A DNA stretch of 64,000 nucleotides from Streptomyces leeuwenhoekii (GTDB taxonomy: Bacteria; Actinomycetota; Actinomycetes; Streptomycetales; Streptomycetaceae): positions 1,488,001 to 1,552,000 of the forward strand of contig NZ_LN831790.1 of NCBI RefSeq assembly GCF_001013905.1, read 5' to 3'. Both the position numbers and the translations under genes were made by a program. Within the stretch, counting starts at the first letter, position 1. Each line of letters starts with the position of its first letter. Shown in pieces: positions 1 through 7,223 of the stretch. The notes under the pieces are model-generated. The model was not told the DNA's origin. It was given only the letters and a program-made list of their open reading frames with translations, and did not search any database.

Positions 1-1083
1 CGCCAGGGGCAGCGACTGGCGGTAGACCTGGGTGCGGATCGCGGCGAGCAGGGTGTGGCCGAGGCCGGTCACCCCGCCGCCGATCACCACCAGGCCCGGG
101 TTGAAGAAGCTGACCAGGCCGGCGATGACCTGACCGGTGCGGGTGCCGCCCTCCCGGATCAGGTCCAGGGCGGTGGCGTCGCCCGCGGCGGCAGCGGCGG
201 CGACGTCGGCGGCGCTGAGGGCCCCGTTCGCCTCCAGCCGGGCGGCCAGCTCCGGGGAACGGCCCTGCTGGGCGGCCTCCGTCGCGTCGCGGGCGAGCGC
301 CGCGCCGCTGAAGTGGGCCTCCAGGCAGCCCCGGTTGCCGCAGGCGCAGGGGCGGCCGTCGGGCACGGCCTGGATGTGCCCGATGTCGCCCGCGCTGCCC
401 GTCGTGCCGCGGTGGACGCCACCGCCGACGACGATGCCGCAGCCGATTCCGGTGCCGATCTTGACGCAGAGGAAGTCGGCGACGGTGCGGGCGACGCCCG
501 CGTGCTGCTCCCCCAGCGCCATGAGGTTCACGTCGTTGTCGACCATGACCGGGCAGCCGAGTTCCTGGCTGAGCGCCTCCCGCACGGGGAAGCCGTCCCA
601 GCCCGGCATGATCGGCGGAGCCACCGGCACACCCTCGGGGAAGCGGACCGGCCCGGGGACGCCGATGCCGGCGCCGTCGAAGCCCTCCGCGAGACCCGAG
701 GCCCTCAACTTCGCGGCCATGGACAGCACTTGCTCGAAGACCGCGACCGGTCCCTCGCGGACGTCCATCGGCTGGTTGATGTGCCCGAGGATCTCCAGCT
801 CGGCGTTGGTGACGGCGACGTCGACCGAGGTCGCGCCGATGTCGACGCCGAGGAAGCGCAGGCCGGGATGGAGCCGGATGTTGTGGGAGCGGCGCCCGCC
901 GCGCGAGGCGGCGAGACCGTCGGCCACGACCAGCCCCGTCTCCAGCAGCCGGTCCACCTCCACGGCCAGCTTGGACCGCGAGAGGTCGACCTGATCGCCG
1001 AGCTGGGCGCGGGAGTTGGGACCGCCGTCGCGCAGCAGCTTCAGCAGCCGGGCCTGGTGGGCGTTGGCGGGTCGCGCGGTCAT
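1..1083 (-). CDS. ROK-family transcriptional regulator (C-terminus cut by window edge)
   Basis: Reading leftward from an ATG at 1083, the frame stays open to base 1, so the C-terminus lies outside the window. The first 60 or so residues form a winged helix-turn-helix (RAQLGDQVDLSRSKLAVEVD), followed by the ROK sugar-kinase-like fold: an ATP-site-like segment (FLGVDIGATSVDVAV), DNDVNLMALGE, and the zinc-binding signature CACGNRGCLE near residues 244-253. NagC/XylR-type ROK regulators bind a sugar or sugar phosphate and release an operator, usually next to a carbohydrate operon. That target is probably to the left, outside the window. No ligand can be assigned. Family assignment is firm; whether the kinase activity survives is unknown. 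Confidence 0.9.
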   Translation of the reverse strand, partial: MTARPANAHQARLLKLLRDGGPNSRAQLGDQVDLSRSKLAVEVDRLLETGLVVADGLAASRGGRRSHNIRLHPGLRFLGVDIGATSVDVAVTNAELEILGHINQPMDVREGPVAVFEQVLSMAAKLRASGLAEGFDGAGIGVPGPVRFPEGVPVAPPIMPGWDGFPVREALSQELGCPVMVDNDVNLMALGEQHAGVARTVADFLCVKIGTGIGCGIVVGGGVHRGTTGSAGDIGHIQAVPDGRPCACGNRGCLEAHFSGAALARDATEAAQQGRSPELAARLEANGALSAADVAAAAAAGDATALDLIREGGTRTGQVIAGLVSFFNPGLVVIGGGVTGLGHTLLAAIRTQVYRQSLPLA

Positions 1084-1353
1084 GCGTCTCACGAGCCCCT
1101 CCCCGCCTCAATGGCCTGTACGCACCGGTTTCCGGCCACCTTCCGTGGCCTGCTTTCGGAGGGGAACGTAGCAGCGGCTGCCGATCGTGGGAAGAAGTCG
1201 CGCACGAATTGCCGTCAACTTTCTCCACTGAGAGGACAAAGGGCGGCGAGTGCACCCGGTCCTGGGCGCTGGAGCGAGAGGCCGCAGGGCGCGGAGCGCG
1301 GGCGGGGTGAAATGCGTTTGGCGAAGGCCGCGGCCGTGTGCCACCTTCGCGCG

Positions 1354-1881
1354 ATGTCTTCCTCACGAGCGGAACCGATGGCGTGGCAGTGGGACCTGAC
1401 GTGGTCGCTCTTCGAGTACCACGCCGAGCGCCTGGAGGCGGCCGACTTCCTGTGGGAGCCGGCTCCGCTGTGCTGGACCATGCGGCGTCGAGCCGCGGGC
1501 GGGTGGGTGCCGGACTGGGCGGACACCGAGCCCGATCCCGTCCCGGTGCCCACCGTCGCCTGGCTGACCTGGCACATCGGCTGGTGGCTGAGTGTGTCCG
1601 CCGACCATGTGGCGGGCCGGACGCCGCGCGAGCGCGCCGAGATCGTGTGGCCGGGCCCCGGTGATCCGGCCGTCGCCTGGCTGCGCGGTCTGCGCGAGGA
1701 GTGGTCCGGCGCGGTGGCAGGGCTCACCGAGGCGGACCTCGACCGCACCGCGCCGTTTCCCTGGGCGCATGATCCGGAGCACACCATCGCCCACATGCTG
1801 GCCTGGGTGAACGCCGAACTGATGAAGAACGTGGCCGAGATCGGTCAGCTCCGTCTGCTGAGGGCCGCGTCCGCCCGGTGA
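1354..1881 (+). CDS. DinB-superfamily protein
   Basis: A 175-aa protein with the four-helix-bundle pattern of the DinB/YfiT superfamily. It has a histidine in TVAWLTWHIGWW and a C-terminal HTIAHMLAWVNAEL segment, the spacing expected for the metal-binding histidines. Actinobacterial relatives include mycothiol-dependent transferases, but many members have unknown substrates. The gene diverges from the ROK regulator and converges on the GntR gene. The start is uncertain: in-frame ATGs lie at 1312, 1354 and 1378 and none has a clear ribosome site; 1354 keeps the first helix intact. No reaction can be stated from sequence. Confidence 0.75.
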   Translation: MSSSRAEPMAWQWDLTWSLFEYHAERLEAADFLWEPAPLCWTMRRRAAGGWVPDWADTEPDPVPVPTVAWLTWHIGWWLSVSADHVAGRTPRERAEIVWPGPGDPAVAWLRGLREEWSGAVAGLTEADLDRTAPFPWAHDPEHTIAHMLAWVNAELMKNVAEIGQLRLLRAASAR

Positions 1882-1914
1882 GACCCGCGGGGCCCCCGAT
1901 CCGCGCCGGGCGCA

Positions 1915-1938
1915 CCCGGCCCGGTGCGGAGGGCCGGG
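1915..1938. terminator. Bidirectional hairpin between convergent genes
   Basis: CCCGGCCC (1915-1922) pairs with GGGCCGGG (1931-1938) around an 8-nt loop, and imperfect pairing extends it outward. It lies between the 3' ends of the DinB-like gene and the GntR gene. Confidence 0.5.
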
Positions 1939-1966
1939 CGCATCCGGTCCTCCGTACCGCTCCGCG

Positions 1967-2644
1967 TCAGGGCCGCGCGCGCTCGTGGTACGAGCGCCGG
2001 GTGTGCTCGGTGTGCTCCCGCATCAGATGCGTGGCGCGCTGCTCGTCCCGGTCGGCGATCGCCGCGATCAGCTCCCGGTGCTCGATCCAGGACTGCCGGC
2101 CGCGCTGCCGGGCGATGGGCGTGTAGTACCAGCGCACCCGGCGGTCGACCTGCCGCGCGAGTTCGGCGAGGACCGCGTTGCCGGCCAGTTCCATGACCTT
2201 GGCGTGGAAGCGGGCGTTCAGGGCCACGGCGCCGTCCACGTCGTCGGCGGCCACCGCCCGCTCGCCCTCCGCGCACAGCTCTTCCAGGCCGGCGATGCCC
2301 GCGTCGTCAGCGCCGGCGGCGGCGAGCCGGGCGGCCTCGGCCTCCAGCAGCGTACGGACGGTCAGGAGCTGGTCGGCCTCCTCCTCCGTGGGCTCGTGCA
2401 CGAACGCCCCCTGGGCGGGCCTCAGATCGATCCACCCCTCGGTGCTGAGCCGTTGCAGCGCCTCGCGGACCGGCTGGCGGGACACCCCGAGGTGGCCGGC
2501 GAGTTCGCTCTCCACCAGATGCTGGCCGGGCCGCAGGGCGCGGGTGGTGATGAGTTCGAGCAGCGCCTCGTAGACACGGTCGCGCAGCGGGCCGGGGCGT
2601 TCGAGCCTGGGTACCGCCCCCTGGGGCAGTCCTGTCGACAACAT
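1967..2644 (-). CDS. GntR-family regulator, FCD (FadR/VanR) subfamily
   Basis: A 225-aa regulator. Residues about 15-85 are a GntR winged helix (LRDRVYEALLELI, VSRQPVREALQRLS), and about 95-220 form the all-helical FCD effector domain (LLEAEAARLAAAG, NARFHAKVMELAGN, HRELIAAIADRD). FCD regulators usually sense small carboxylic acids. The ATG at 2644 has an AGGAGGGG site 6 bases upstream. Its promoter region carries repeated GTCTAC half-sites, and an inverted pair of the same hexamer lies in front of the oxalate/formate-type carrier (5570-5589). Autoregulation plus control of that carrier is the likely role; this is inferred from shared sites and not demonstrated. Confidence 0.9.
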   Translation of the reverse strand: MLSTGLPQGAVPRLERPGPLRDRVYEALLELITTRALRPGQHLVESELAGHLGVSRQPVREALQRLSTEGWIDLRPAQGAFVHEPTEEEADQLLTVRTLLEAEAARLAAAGADDAGIAGLEELCAEGERAVAADDVDGAVALNARFHAKVMELAGNAVLAELARQVDRRVRWYYTPIARQRGRQSWIEHRELIAAIADRDEQRATHLMREHTEHTRRSYHERARP

Positions 2645-2703
2645 CGCGGTCCCCTCCTGGGCAGGGCCGTGCGCGGCAGCGACAGCCGGATGACAGTAAA
2701 GAA

Positions 2704-2732
2704 AGTCTAAATTGTCTTTCGTCTACAGTCTA
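2704..2732 (-). promoter_or_regulatory. Predicted GntR gene promoter
   Basis: On the minus strand TAGACT (2732-2727) and TAGACT (2709-2704) are separated by 17 bases, resembling -35 TTGACT and -10 TAGGAT. The GTCTAC repeats overlap it, as expected for autorepression. Transcription would begin near 2697. Confidence 0.45.
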
Positions 2733-2733
2733 C
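2705..2733. promoter_or_regulatory. GTCTAC half-site cluster (candidate GntR operator)
   Basis: Two exact GTCTAC hexamers (2721-2726, 2728-2733) follow two degenerate ones (GTCTAA 2705-2710, GTCTTT 2714-2719) in an unusually AT-rich patch. The same hexamer occurs as a perfect inverted pair upstream of the MFS carrier. Confidence 0.5.
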
Positions 2734-2856
2734 GGTCGCGTCGCACCGCCCTCCGGGACCTGCCCTCGGAGGCCGGGAGTCCCGCTCATCGTCCGGCGCG
2801 GCGGCGTCCGGGGAGCCGGGAGGCGTGCCGTCGCGCGGCCGACGTGCGCCGCCCGC

Positions 2857-3804
2857 TCAGGGGCAGCGGACGACCTGCCCGGCGTAGGACAGGTTGCCGC
2901 CGAAGCCGAAGAGCAGCACCGGGTCGCCGGAGGTGATCTCGCCCCGTTCGACCAGCTTGGACAGGGCGAGCGGGATGCTGGCCGCGGAGGTGTTGCCCGA
3001 CTCGGCCACGTCCCGGGCGACGACGGCGTTGACCGCGCCGATCCGGTGGGCGAGGGGCTCGATGATGCGCAGGTTCGCCTGGTGCAGCACGACCGCGGCG
3101 AGGTCCTCGGGCACGAGGCCGGACAGCTCGCAGGCCCGGCGGGCCAGCGGCGGCAGCCGGGTGGTGGCCCAGCGGTAGACGGCCTGCCCCTCCTGGGCGA
3201 ACCGCGGCGGGGTCCCCTCGATGCGCACGGCCCGGCCCATCTCGGGCACCGATCCCCACAGCACCGGGCCGATCCCGGGCTCCCGCCCGTCCGGGCAGGG
3301 CTCGACGACGGCGGCCCCCGCTCCGTCGCCGACGAGCACGCAGGTGCTGCGGTCGGTCCAGTCGGTGACGTCGGACATCTTGTCGGCGCCGATGACCAGG
3401 GCGCGGCGCGCGGCGCCCGCGCGGACGGCGTGGTCGGCGGTGGCCAGGGCGTGGGTGAACCCCGCGCACACGACGTTGACGTCCAGCACGGCGGGCTGCG
3501 GCATGCCGAGCCGGGCCGCCACGCGGGCGGCGGTGTTCGGGGAGCGGTCGACGGCGGTGGACGTGGCGACCAGCACGAGGTCCACGTCGGCGGGTGCCAG
3601 CCCGGCCGCGGCGAGCGCCTTCCCGGCGGCGTGCGCGGCCAGCTCGTCCACCGGCTCGTCGGGACCCGCGATGCGGCGGGTGCGGATGCCCACCCGGCTG
3701 CGGATCCACTCGTCGCTGGTGTCGACCATGCCCGCCAGGTCCTCGTTGGTGAGCACCCTGGCGGGCTGGTAATGGCCGACGGCGGCGATGCGCGAGCCGT
3801 TCAT
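2857..3804 (-). CDS. FabH-like 3-oxoacyl-ACP synthase III
   Basis: A 315-aa thiolase-fold condensing enzyme of normal KAS III length. The catalytic triad is intact: Cys113 in VNVVCAGFTHA, His241 in LHQANLRI and Asn271 in ESGNTSAAS. It also has the FGFGGNLSYAG C-terminal glycine motif. Such enzymes condense an acyl-CoA starter with malonyl-ACP, or act as acyl transferases in secondary metabolism. No acyl carrier protein or other fatty-acid gene is adjacent, so it is not the housekeeping fab cluster copy. It lies between the GntR gene and the MFS carrier, all on the minus strand but separated by gaps of 212 and 167 bp. The physiological substrate is unknown. Confidence 0.9.
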   Translation of the reverse strand: MNGSRIAAVGHYQPARVLTNEDLAGMVDTSDEWIRSRVGIRTRRIAGPDEPVDELAAHAAGKALAAAGLAPADVDLVLVATSTAVDRSPNTAARVAARLGMPQPAVLDVNVVCAGFTHALATADHAVRAGAARRALVIGADKMSDVTDWTDRSTCVLVGDGAGAAVVEPCPDGREPGIGPVLWGSVPEMGRAVRIEGTPPRFAQEGQAVYRWATTRLPPLARRACELSGLVPEDLAAVVLHQANLRIIEPLAHRIGAVNAVVARDVAESGNTSAASIPLALSKLVERGEITSGDPVLLFGFGGNLSYAGQVVRCP

Positions 3805-3971
3805 GGACGGGTCCCCCTCTTGCTTCGGTGGCGGGATGCACCAGTCTGATCAGTGACTCGCGGGTAGGGCGGCAGGTGAACCGACAGGATTCGCGCGCCC
3901 CGCTTGTCGGCTTCCGTCAGGCCCTCGGACGCCCGGACGGTCACTCCCCGCACCGGGTGACCGGCCCGCCG

Positions 3972-4115
3972 TCAGCCCGTGAAGAGCTGCGCCGCCTTCC
4001 GGACGAGCTCCCAGACGCCGTACGCCAGGGGCGCCCCCACCCACAGCCAGGCGAAGGCGATCAGCGGGCGCCGCTCAGGCGGGCCCGGCTTGCTGCGGTG
4101 GGACGGCACCGGCAT
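3972..4115 (-). CDS. MFS transporter small subunit (47 aa, overlaps the carrier gene)
   Basis: A 47-aa reading frame starting at the ATG at 4115, which lies inside the last codons of the MFS carrier gene and in another frame (41-bp overlap). The product has a basic N-terminus (PSHRSKPGPPERRP), one hydrophobic helix (LIAFAWLWVGAPLAYGVW) and a short amphipathic tail ending LFTG. Small single-helix proteins encoded directly after oxalate/formate-antiporter-family carriers are known as MFS small subunits, and this matches in size, position and topology. The overlap suggests translational coupling, with the two proteins made together and assembling in the membrane. It is too short for most gene finders. 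The function of such subunits is not established to my knowledge. Confidence 0.75.
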   Translation of the reverse strand: MPVPSHRSKPGPPERRPLIAFAWLWVGAPLAYGVWELVRKAAQLFTG

Positions 4116-5427
4116 CGGCGGCCTCCTCGGGCGCGGGACGGACGGGGGCGTGGTGACGGGGATGGACGGGCCGGACCAGTTCGTTCGCGGCGAAGCCGAC
4201 GACGAGCAGGCCGATCATGACGGTGAACGACAGACCGTACAGGGACGAGCCGTGCCGCCCCGCCGCCTCCTGCCGGTCGGCGATCCAGTTGACGATCAGC
4301 GGTCCGAGGATGCCGGCGGTGGACCAGGCGGTGAGCAGCCGCCCGTGGATGGCGCCCACCTGGTACGTGCCGAACAGGTCCCTCAGATAGGCGGGGATGG
4401 TGGCGAAGCCGCCGCCGTAGAAGGAGAGGATGACCAGCGCGCACAGCACGAACAGCGGCTTGGAGTCGTCGCCGAACAGCGCGATGAGCGCGTACATCAG
4501 CGCGCCCGCGCCGAGGTAGACGCGGTAGACGTTCTTCCGGCCGATCAGGTCGGAGGTGGAGGACCAGCCGATGCGCCCGGCCATGTTGGCCGCCGACAGC
4601 AGGGCGACGAACCCGGCGGCGGCCGTCGCCGAGACCGGCGCGGAGGTGTCCGCGAAGAAGTCCGTGATCATGGGGGCGGCCTTCTCCAGGATGCCGATAC
4701 CGGCGGTGACGTTGGTGCAGAGCACGATCCACAGGCACCAGAACTGCGGGGTGCGCACGGCGGCGCGGGCCGGGACCCGGATGCTCCCGGCCGCGTCCGC
4801 CGCCCGGCCCGCGGTCCGCGCCGCGCCCGGCGGCACCCGTACCAGCACGACGCCGAGCAGCATGAAGACGGCGTACGACAGCCCGTGCACCAGGAAGGCG
4901 AGCGCGATGCCGGAGGAGCCCGTACCGAAGGAGTCCAGCATCCGCGCCGACCAGGGCGAGGCGATGAGCGCGCCGCCGCCGAAGCCCATGATGGCGATGC
5001 CGGTGGCCATGCCGGGCCGGTCGGGGAACCACTTGATCAGCGTGGAGACCGGGGAGATGTAGCCGATGCCGAGGCCGATCCCGCCGACGAAGCCGTAACC
5101 GAGGACGATCAGCCAGTACTGCTCGGCGGCGGCCCCGAGCGCGGCGAGCAGGAAGCCGGAGGAGAAGCAGACGAGGGCGACGGTCATCGCCCAGCGCGGT
5201 CCGTTGCGCTCCACGCGCGTGCCGCCGAACGCGGCCGACAGGCCCAGCATGACGATGCCGAGCTGGAAGGGCAGCGCGCTCTGGGTGCCGCTGAGGGCGA
5301 GCGCGGATTCGAGGGGCGGCTTGAACACGGACCAGGCGTAGGCCTGCCCGATGGAGAGGTGGACCGAGAGAGCGGCGGGCGGGGCCAGCCAGCGGCTCCA
5401 GCCCGGGGGTGCGACCGGTGGACTCAT
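4075..5427 (-). CDS. OFA-family (oxalate/formate antiporter) MFS transporter
   Basis: A 450-aa protein with about 12 membrane helices. It begins with WLAPPAALSVHLSIGQAYAW and VFKPPLES, typical of the oxalate:formate antiporter family, and has the loop motif GGTRVERNGPRWAM after helix 2 and LIGRKNVYRVY in the central loop. The family moves small carboxylates, but substrates differ between members. The gene sits between the 47-aa small subunit and fdhD, a formate dehydrogenase maturation gene. Formate or oxalate is therefore a reasonable guess for the substrate, but this is inference. An inverted GTCTAC pair upstream (5570-5589) suggests control by the GntR regulator at 1967-2644. Confidence 0.88.
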   Translation of the reverse strand: MSPPVAPPGWSRWLAPPAALSVHLSIGQAYAWSVFKPPLESALALSGTQSALPFQLGIVMLGLSAAFGGTRVERNGPRWAMTVALVCFSSGFLLAALGAAAEQYWLIVLGYGFVGGIGLGIGYISPVSTLIKWFPDRPGMATGIAIMGFGGGALIASPWSARMLDSFGTGSSGIALAFLVHGLSYAVFMLLGVVLVRVPPGAARTAGRAADAAGSIRVPARAAVRTPQFWCLWIVLCTNVTAGIGILEKAAPMITDFFADTSAPVSATAAAGFVALLSAANMAGRIGWSSTSDLIGRKNVYRVYLGAGALMYALIALFGDDSKPLFVLCALVILSFYGGGFATIPAYLRDLFGTYQVGAIHGRLLTAWSTAGILGPLIVNWIADRQEAAGRHGSSLYGLSFTVMIGLLVVGFAANELVRPVHPRHHAPVRPAPEEAADAGAVPPQQAGPA

Positions 5428-5569
5428 GAGTCCCGGACGGTAGGCAGCCGCGGGCCGGTTGAGAAGGCCGCGGGTCGACCGTGCGGTGAACGGTGTCCAG
5501 CCTGCGCCGAACGGTCGTGAACGCGTGAACGGTCATGTCGCGGGCCCTTGCCACGCCGACCTACATACT

Positions 5570-5589
5570 GTAGACAATATTCCGTCTAC
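5570..5589. promoter_or_regulatory. Inverted repeat GTAGAC-N8-GTCTAC upstream of the MFS carrier
   Basis: A perfect inverted repeat of GTAGAC (5570-5575) and GTCTAC (5584-5589), in an AT-rich patch about 145 bp upstream of the carrier start. The half-site is shared with the GntR promoter at 2705-2733, so both are candidate binding sites of that regulator. Confidence 0.5.
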
Positions 5590-5844
5590 TCGCAGGAGCG
5601 GAGAGCGCGGCCACCACGTCCCGGCGGACCGGGACGACCGCCGCGACCACCGTGTGGGCGTACTGCGGGGTGGGCCGCGGTTTGACACCGCACGTCCAGG
5701 ACAATGAGACCGTGAAGGTCACTTCGCCGCATGACACCCCGGTGCCACGGCAACCTGTGCATCAAGACCGCTTCGGCCGCCGGGACCTACGGGACCGGGA
5801 CCGGAGGGGACCGGCCTGGGCAGCGACAACGGACTGATGGGGAC

Positions 5845-6693
5845 ATGGGACGAGTCACGGAACGACGCAAGGTGATCCGCATCCGGGACGGCGCGGTCAC
5901 CAGCCGTCCGGACACGCTCGTCGCCGAGGAGCCCCTGGAGATCCGGCTGAACGGCAAACCGCTGGCGATCACCATGCGCACCCCCGGCGACGACTTCGCG
6001 CTCGCGGCGGGCTTCCTGGTCAGCGAGGGCGTGCTCGCCGAGCGCGAGGAGCTGCGGAACATCGTGTACTGCGCGGGCGCCTCGGCCGACGGCGCCAACA
6101 CCTACAACGTGGTGGACGTGCAGACCGCCCCCGGCGTCGTGCTCCCCGACATCACCCTGGAACGCAACGTCTACACCACCTCCTCCTGCGGCCTGTGCGG
6201 CAAGGCGAGCCTGGACGCCGTGCGGACCTCGGCCCGCTGGCCCATCGCCGACACTCCCCCGCTGCGCGTCGGGCCGGAACTGCTGGCGTCGCTGCCCGAC
6301 CGGCTGCGCTCGGCCCAGCGGGTCTTCGACCGCACCGGCGGCCTGCACGCGGCGGCGTTGTTCACCGAGGACGGGGAGCTGCTGGACATACGGGAGGACG
6401 TGGGCCGGCACAACGCCGTCGACAAGCTGGTCGGCCGCGCCCTGCAGAGCGGGGAGCTGCCCCTGTCCCGGACGATCCTGCTGGTGTCGGGGCGGGCCTC
6501 CTTCGAGCTGGCGCAGAAGGCGGTGATGGCGGGGGTGCCGGTGCTCGCGGCGGTCTCGGCGCCGTCCTCCCTGGCGGTCGACCTGGCCGCCGAGACGGGG
6601 CTGACGCTGGTGGGCTTCCTGCGGGGCAGCTCCATGAACGTGTACGCGGGCCAGGACCGCATCGCCCTGCGGGCCACGGCCGCCCAGGGCTGA
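5845..6693 (+). CDS. fdhD: Formate dehydrogenase accessory sulfurtransferase FdhD
   Basis: A 282-aa protein of the FdhD family. FdhD takes sulfur from an IscS-type desulfurase and passes it to the molybdenum cofactor of formate dehydrogenase, which is needed for activity. The sulfur-relay cysteines are present as C115 and C118 in SSCGLCGKA, and the family blocks [28 protein letters not shown] and [12 protein letters not shown] are intact. The ATG at 5845 gives the usual family length. The frame is open further upstream (ATG at 5731), which would add a non-conserved 38-residue tail. A TTGACA hexamer at 5682-5687 may be the -35 of a promoter with a long leader. The formate dehydrogenase itself is not in the window. 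Confidence 0.95.
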   Translation: MGRVTERRKVIRIRDGAVTSRPDTLVAEEPLEIRLNGKPLAITMRTPGDDFALAAGFLVSEGVLAEREELRNIVYCAGASADGANTYNVVDVQTAPGVVLPDITLERNVYTTSSCGLCGKASLDAVRTSARWPIADTPPLRVGPELLASLPDRLRSAQRVFDRTGGLHAAALFTEDGELLDIREDVGRHNAVDKLVGRALQSGELPLSRTILLVSGRASFELAQKAVMAGVPVLAAVSAPSSLAVDLAAETGLTLVGFLRGSSMNVYAGQDRIALRATAAQG

Positions 6694-6711
6694 CGGTCCC
6701 CGCGGCACGCG

Positions 6712-6760
6712 ACGGGGCCCCGGCCGGCGGGGAGCGCCCCCTGCGCCGGCAGGGCCCCGT
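6712..6760 (+). terminator. Hairpin after fdhD
   Basis: ACGGGGCCC (6712-6720) pairs with GGGCCCCGT (6752-6760). The inner bases GGCCGGCG and CGCCGGC extend the stem with one bulge. It begins 18 bases after the stop codon. Confidence 0.7.
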
Positions 6761-7223
6761 CTCACCCGCGGCTCGGCCGTCCGCGGCGTGGATACGGGTC
6801 GGCATCTCCACGAACCGCGTGCGCTCGGCTGCGGGGAGCGGACCGGCGCCCCGGCGGTGACGGGCTTTCAGGGGGCGCGGGCCGCCCGGGAGCGGCCGGC
6901 CCGTCACGAGCGGCGGCGCCGCGAGCTGCGGGACCTGCTCGCCGCGGGCGTGCTGCGGCCCGCTGAGCACGGCGCGTTTCCCCTGAGGACGCGGCGGCGG
7001 CGCACGCGGCCGTCGTCTCGCGCGGCAATCCGGGGAAGGTCGTCCTCGTGTCCTGAGCGGCGCGCGGACGACACGCGCGCGGTCTTCTTTGTGGCAGGCG
7101 CCCGCCCGCTCTAACGTCGGTCGGGCGCGCATCGGACGCGGGGCGTCCTGATGTCCGGACGACGACGTCTCGATCCCTGGACCCTCGACCCTCGACCAGA
7201 ACCCCCGAAGGGCAGGCCGCTCC
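6761..7223. other. Intergenic region upstream of the sialidase
   Basis: About 460 bp with no convincing gene. Open frames here are arginine- and proline-rich and carry no recognisable motif. It should hold the sialidase promoter, but I could not define convincing -35 and -10 elements. Confidence 0.4.

Noticed and set aside
55..1353. Long plus-strand frame running over the ROK regulator into the DinB-like gene
   Set aside because: The minus-strand ROK regulator explains 1-1083; the plus-strand translation is compositionally biased and only its last part (from 1354) matches a family.
1455..1475. TGGGAGCCGGCTCC, resembling a CebR box
   Set aside because: It has an inserted centre relative to the true palindrome and lies inside the DinB-like coding region.
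5731..5845. Upstream in-frame ATG that would extend FdhD by 38 residues, or act as a cysteine-containing leader peptide
   Set aside because: The extension is not conserved in style and exceeds family length; the leader-peptide idea has only two cysteines and no attenuator structure that I could define.
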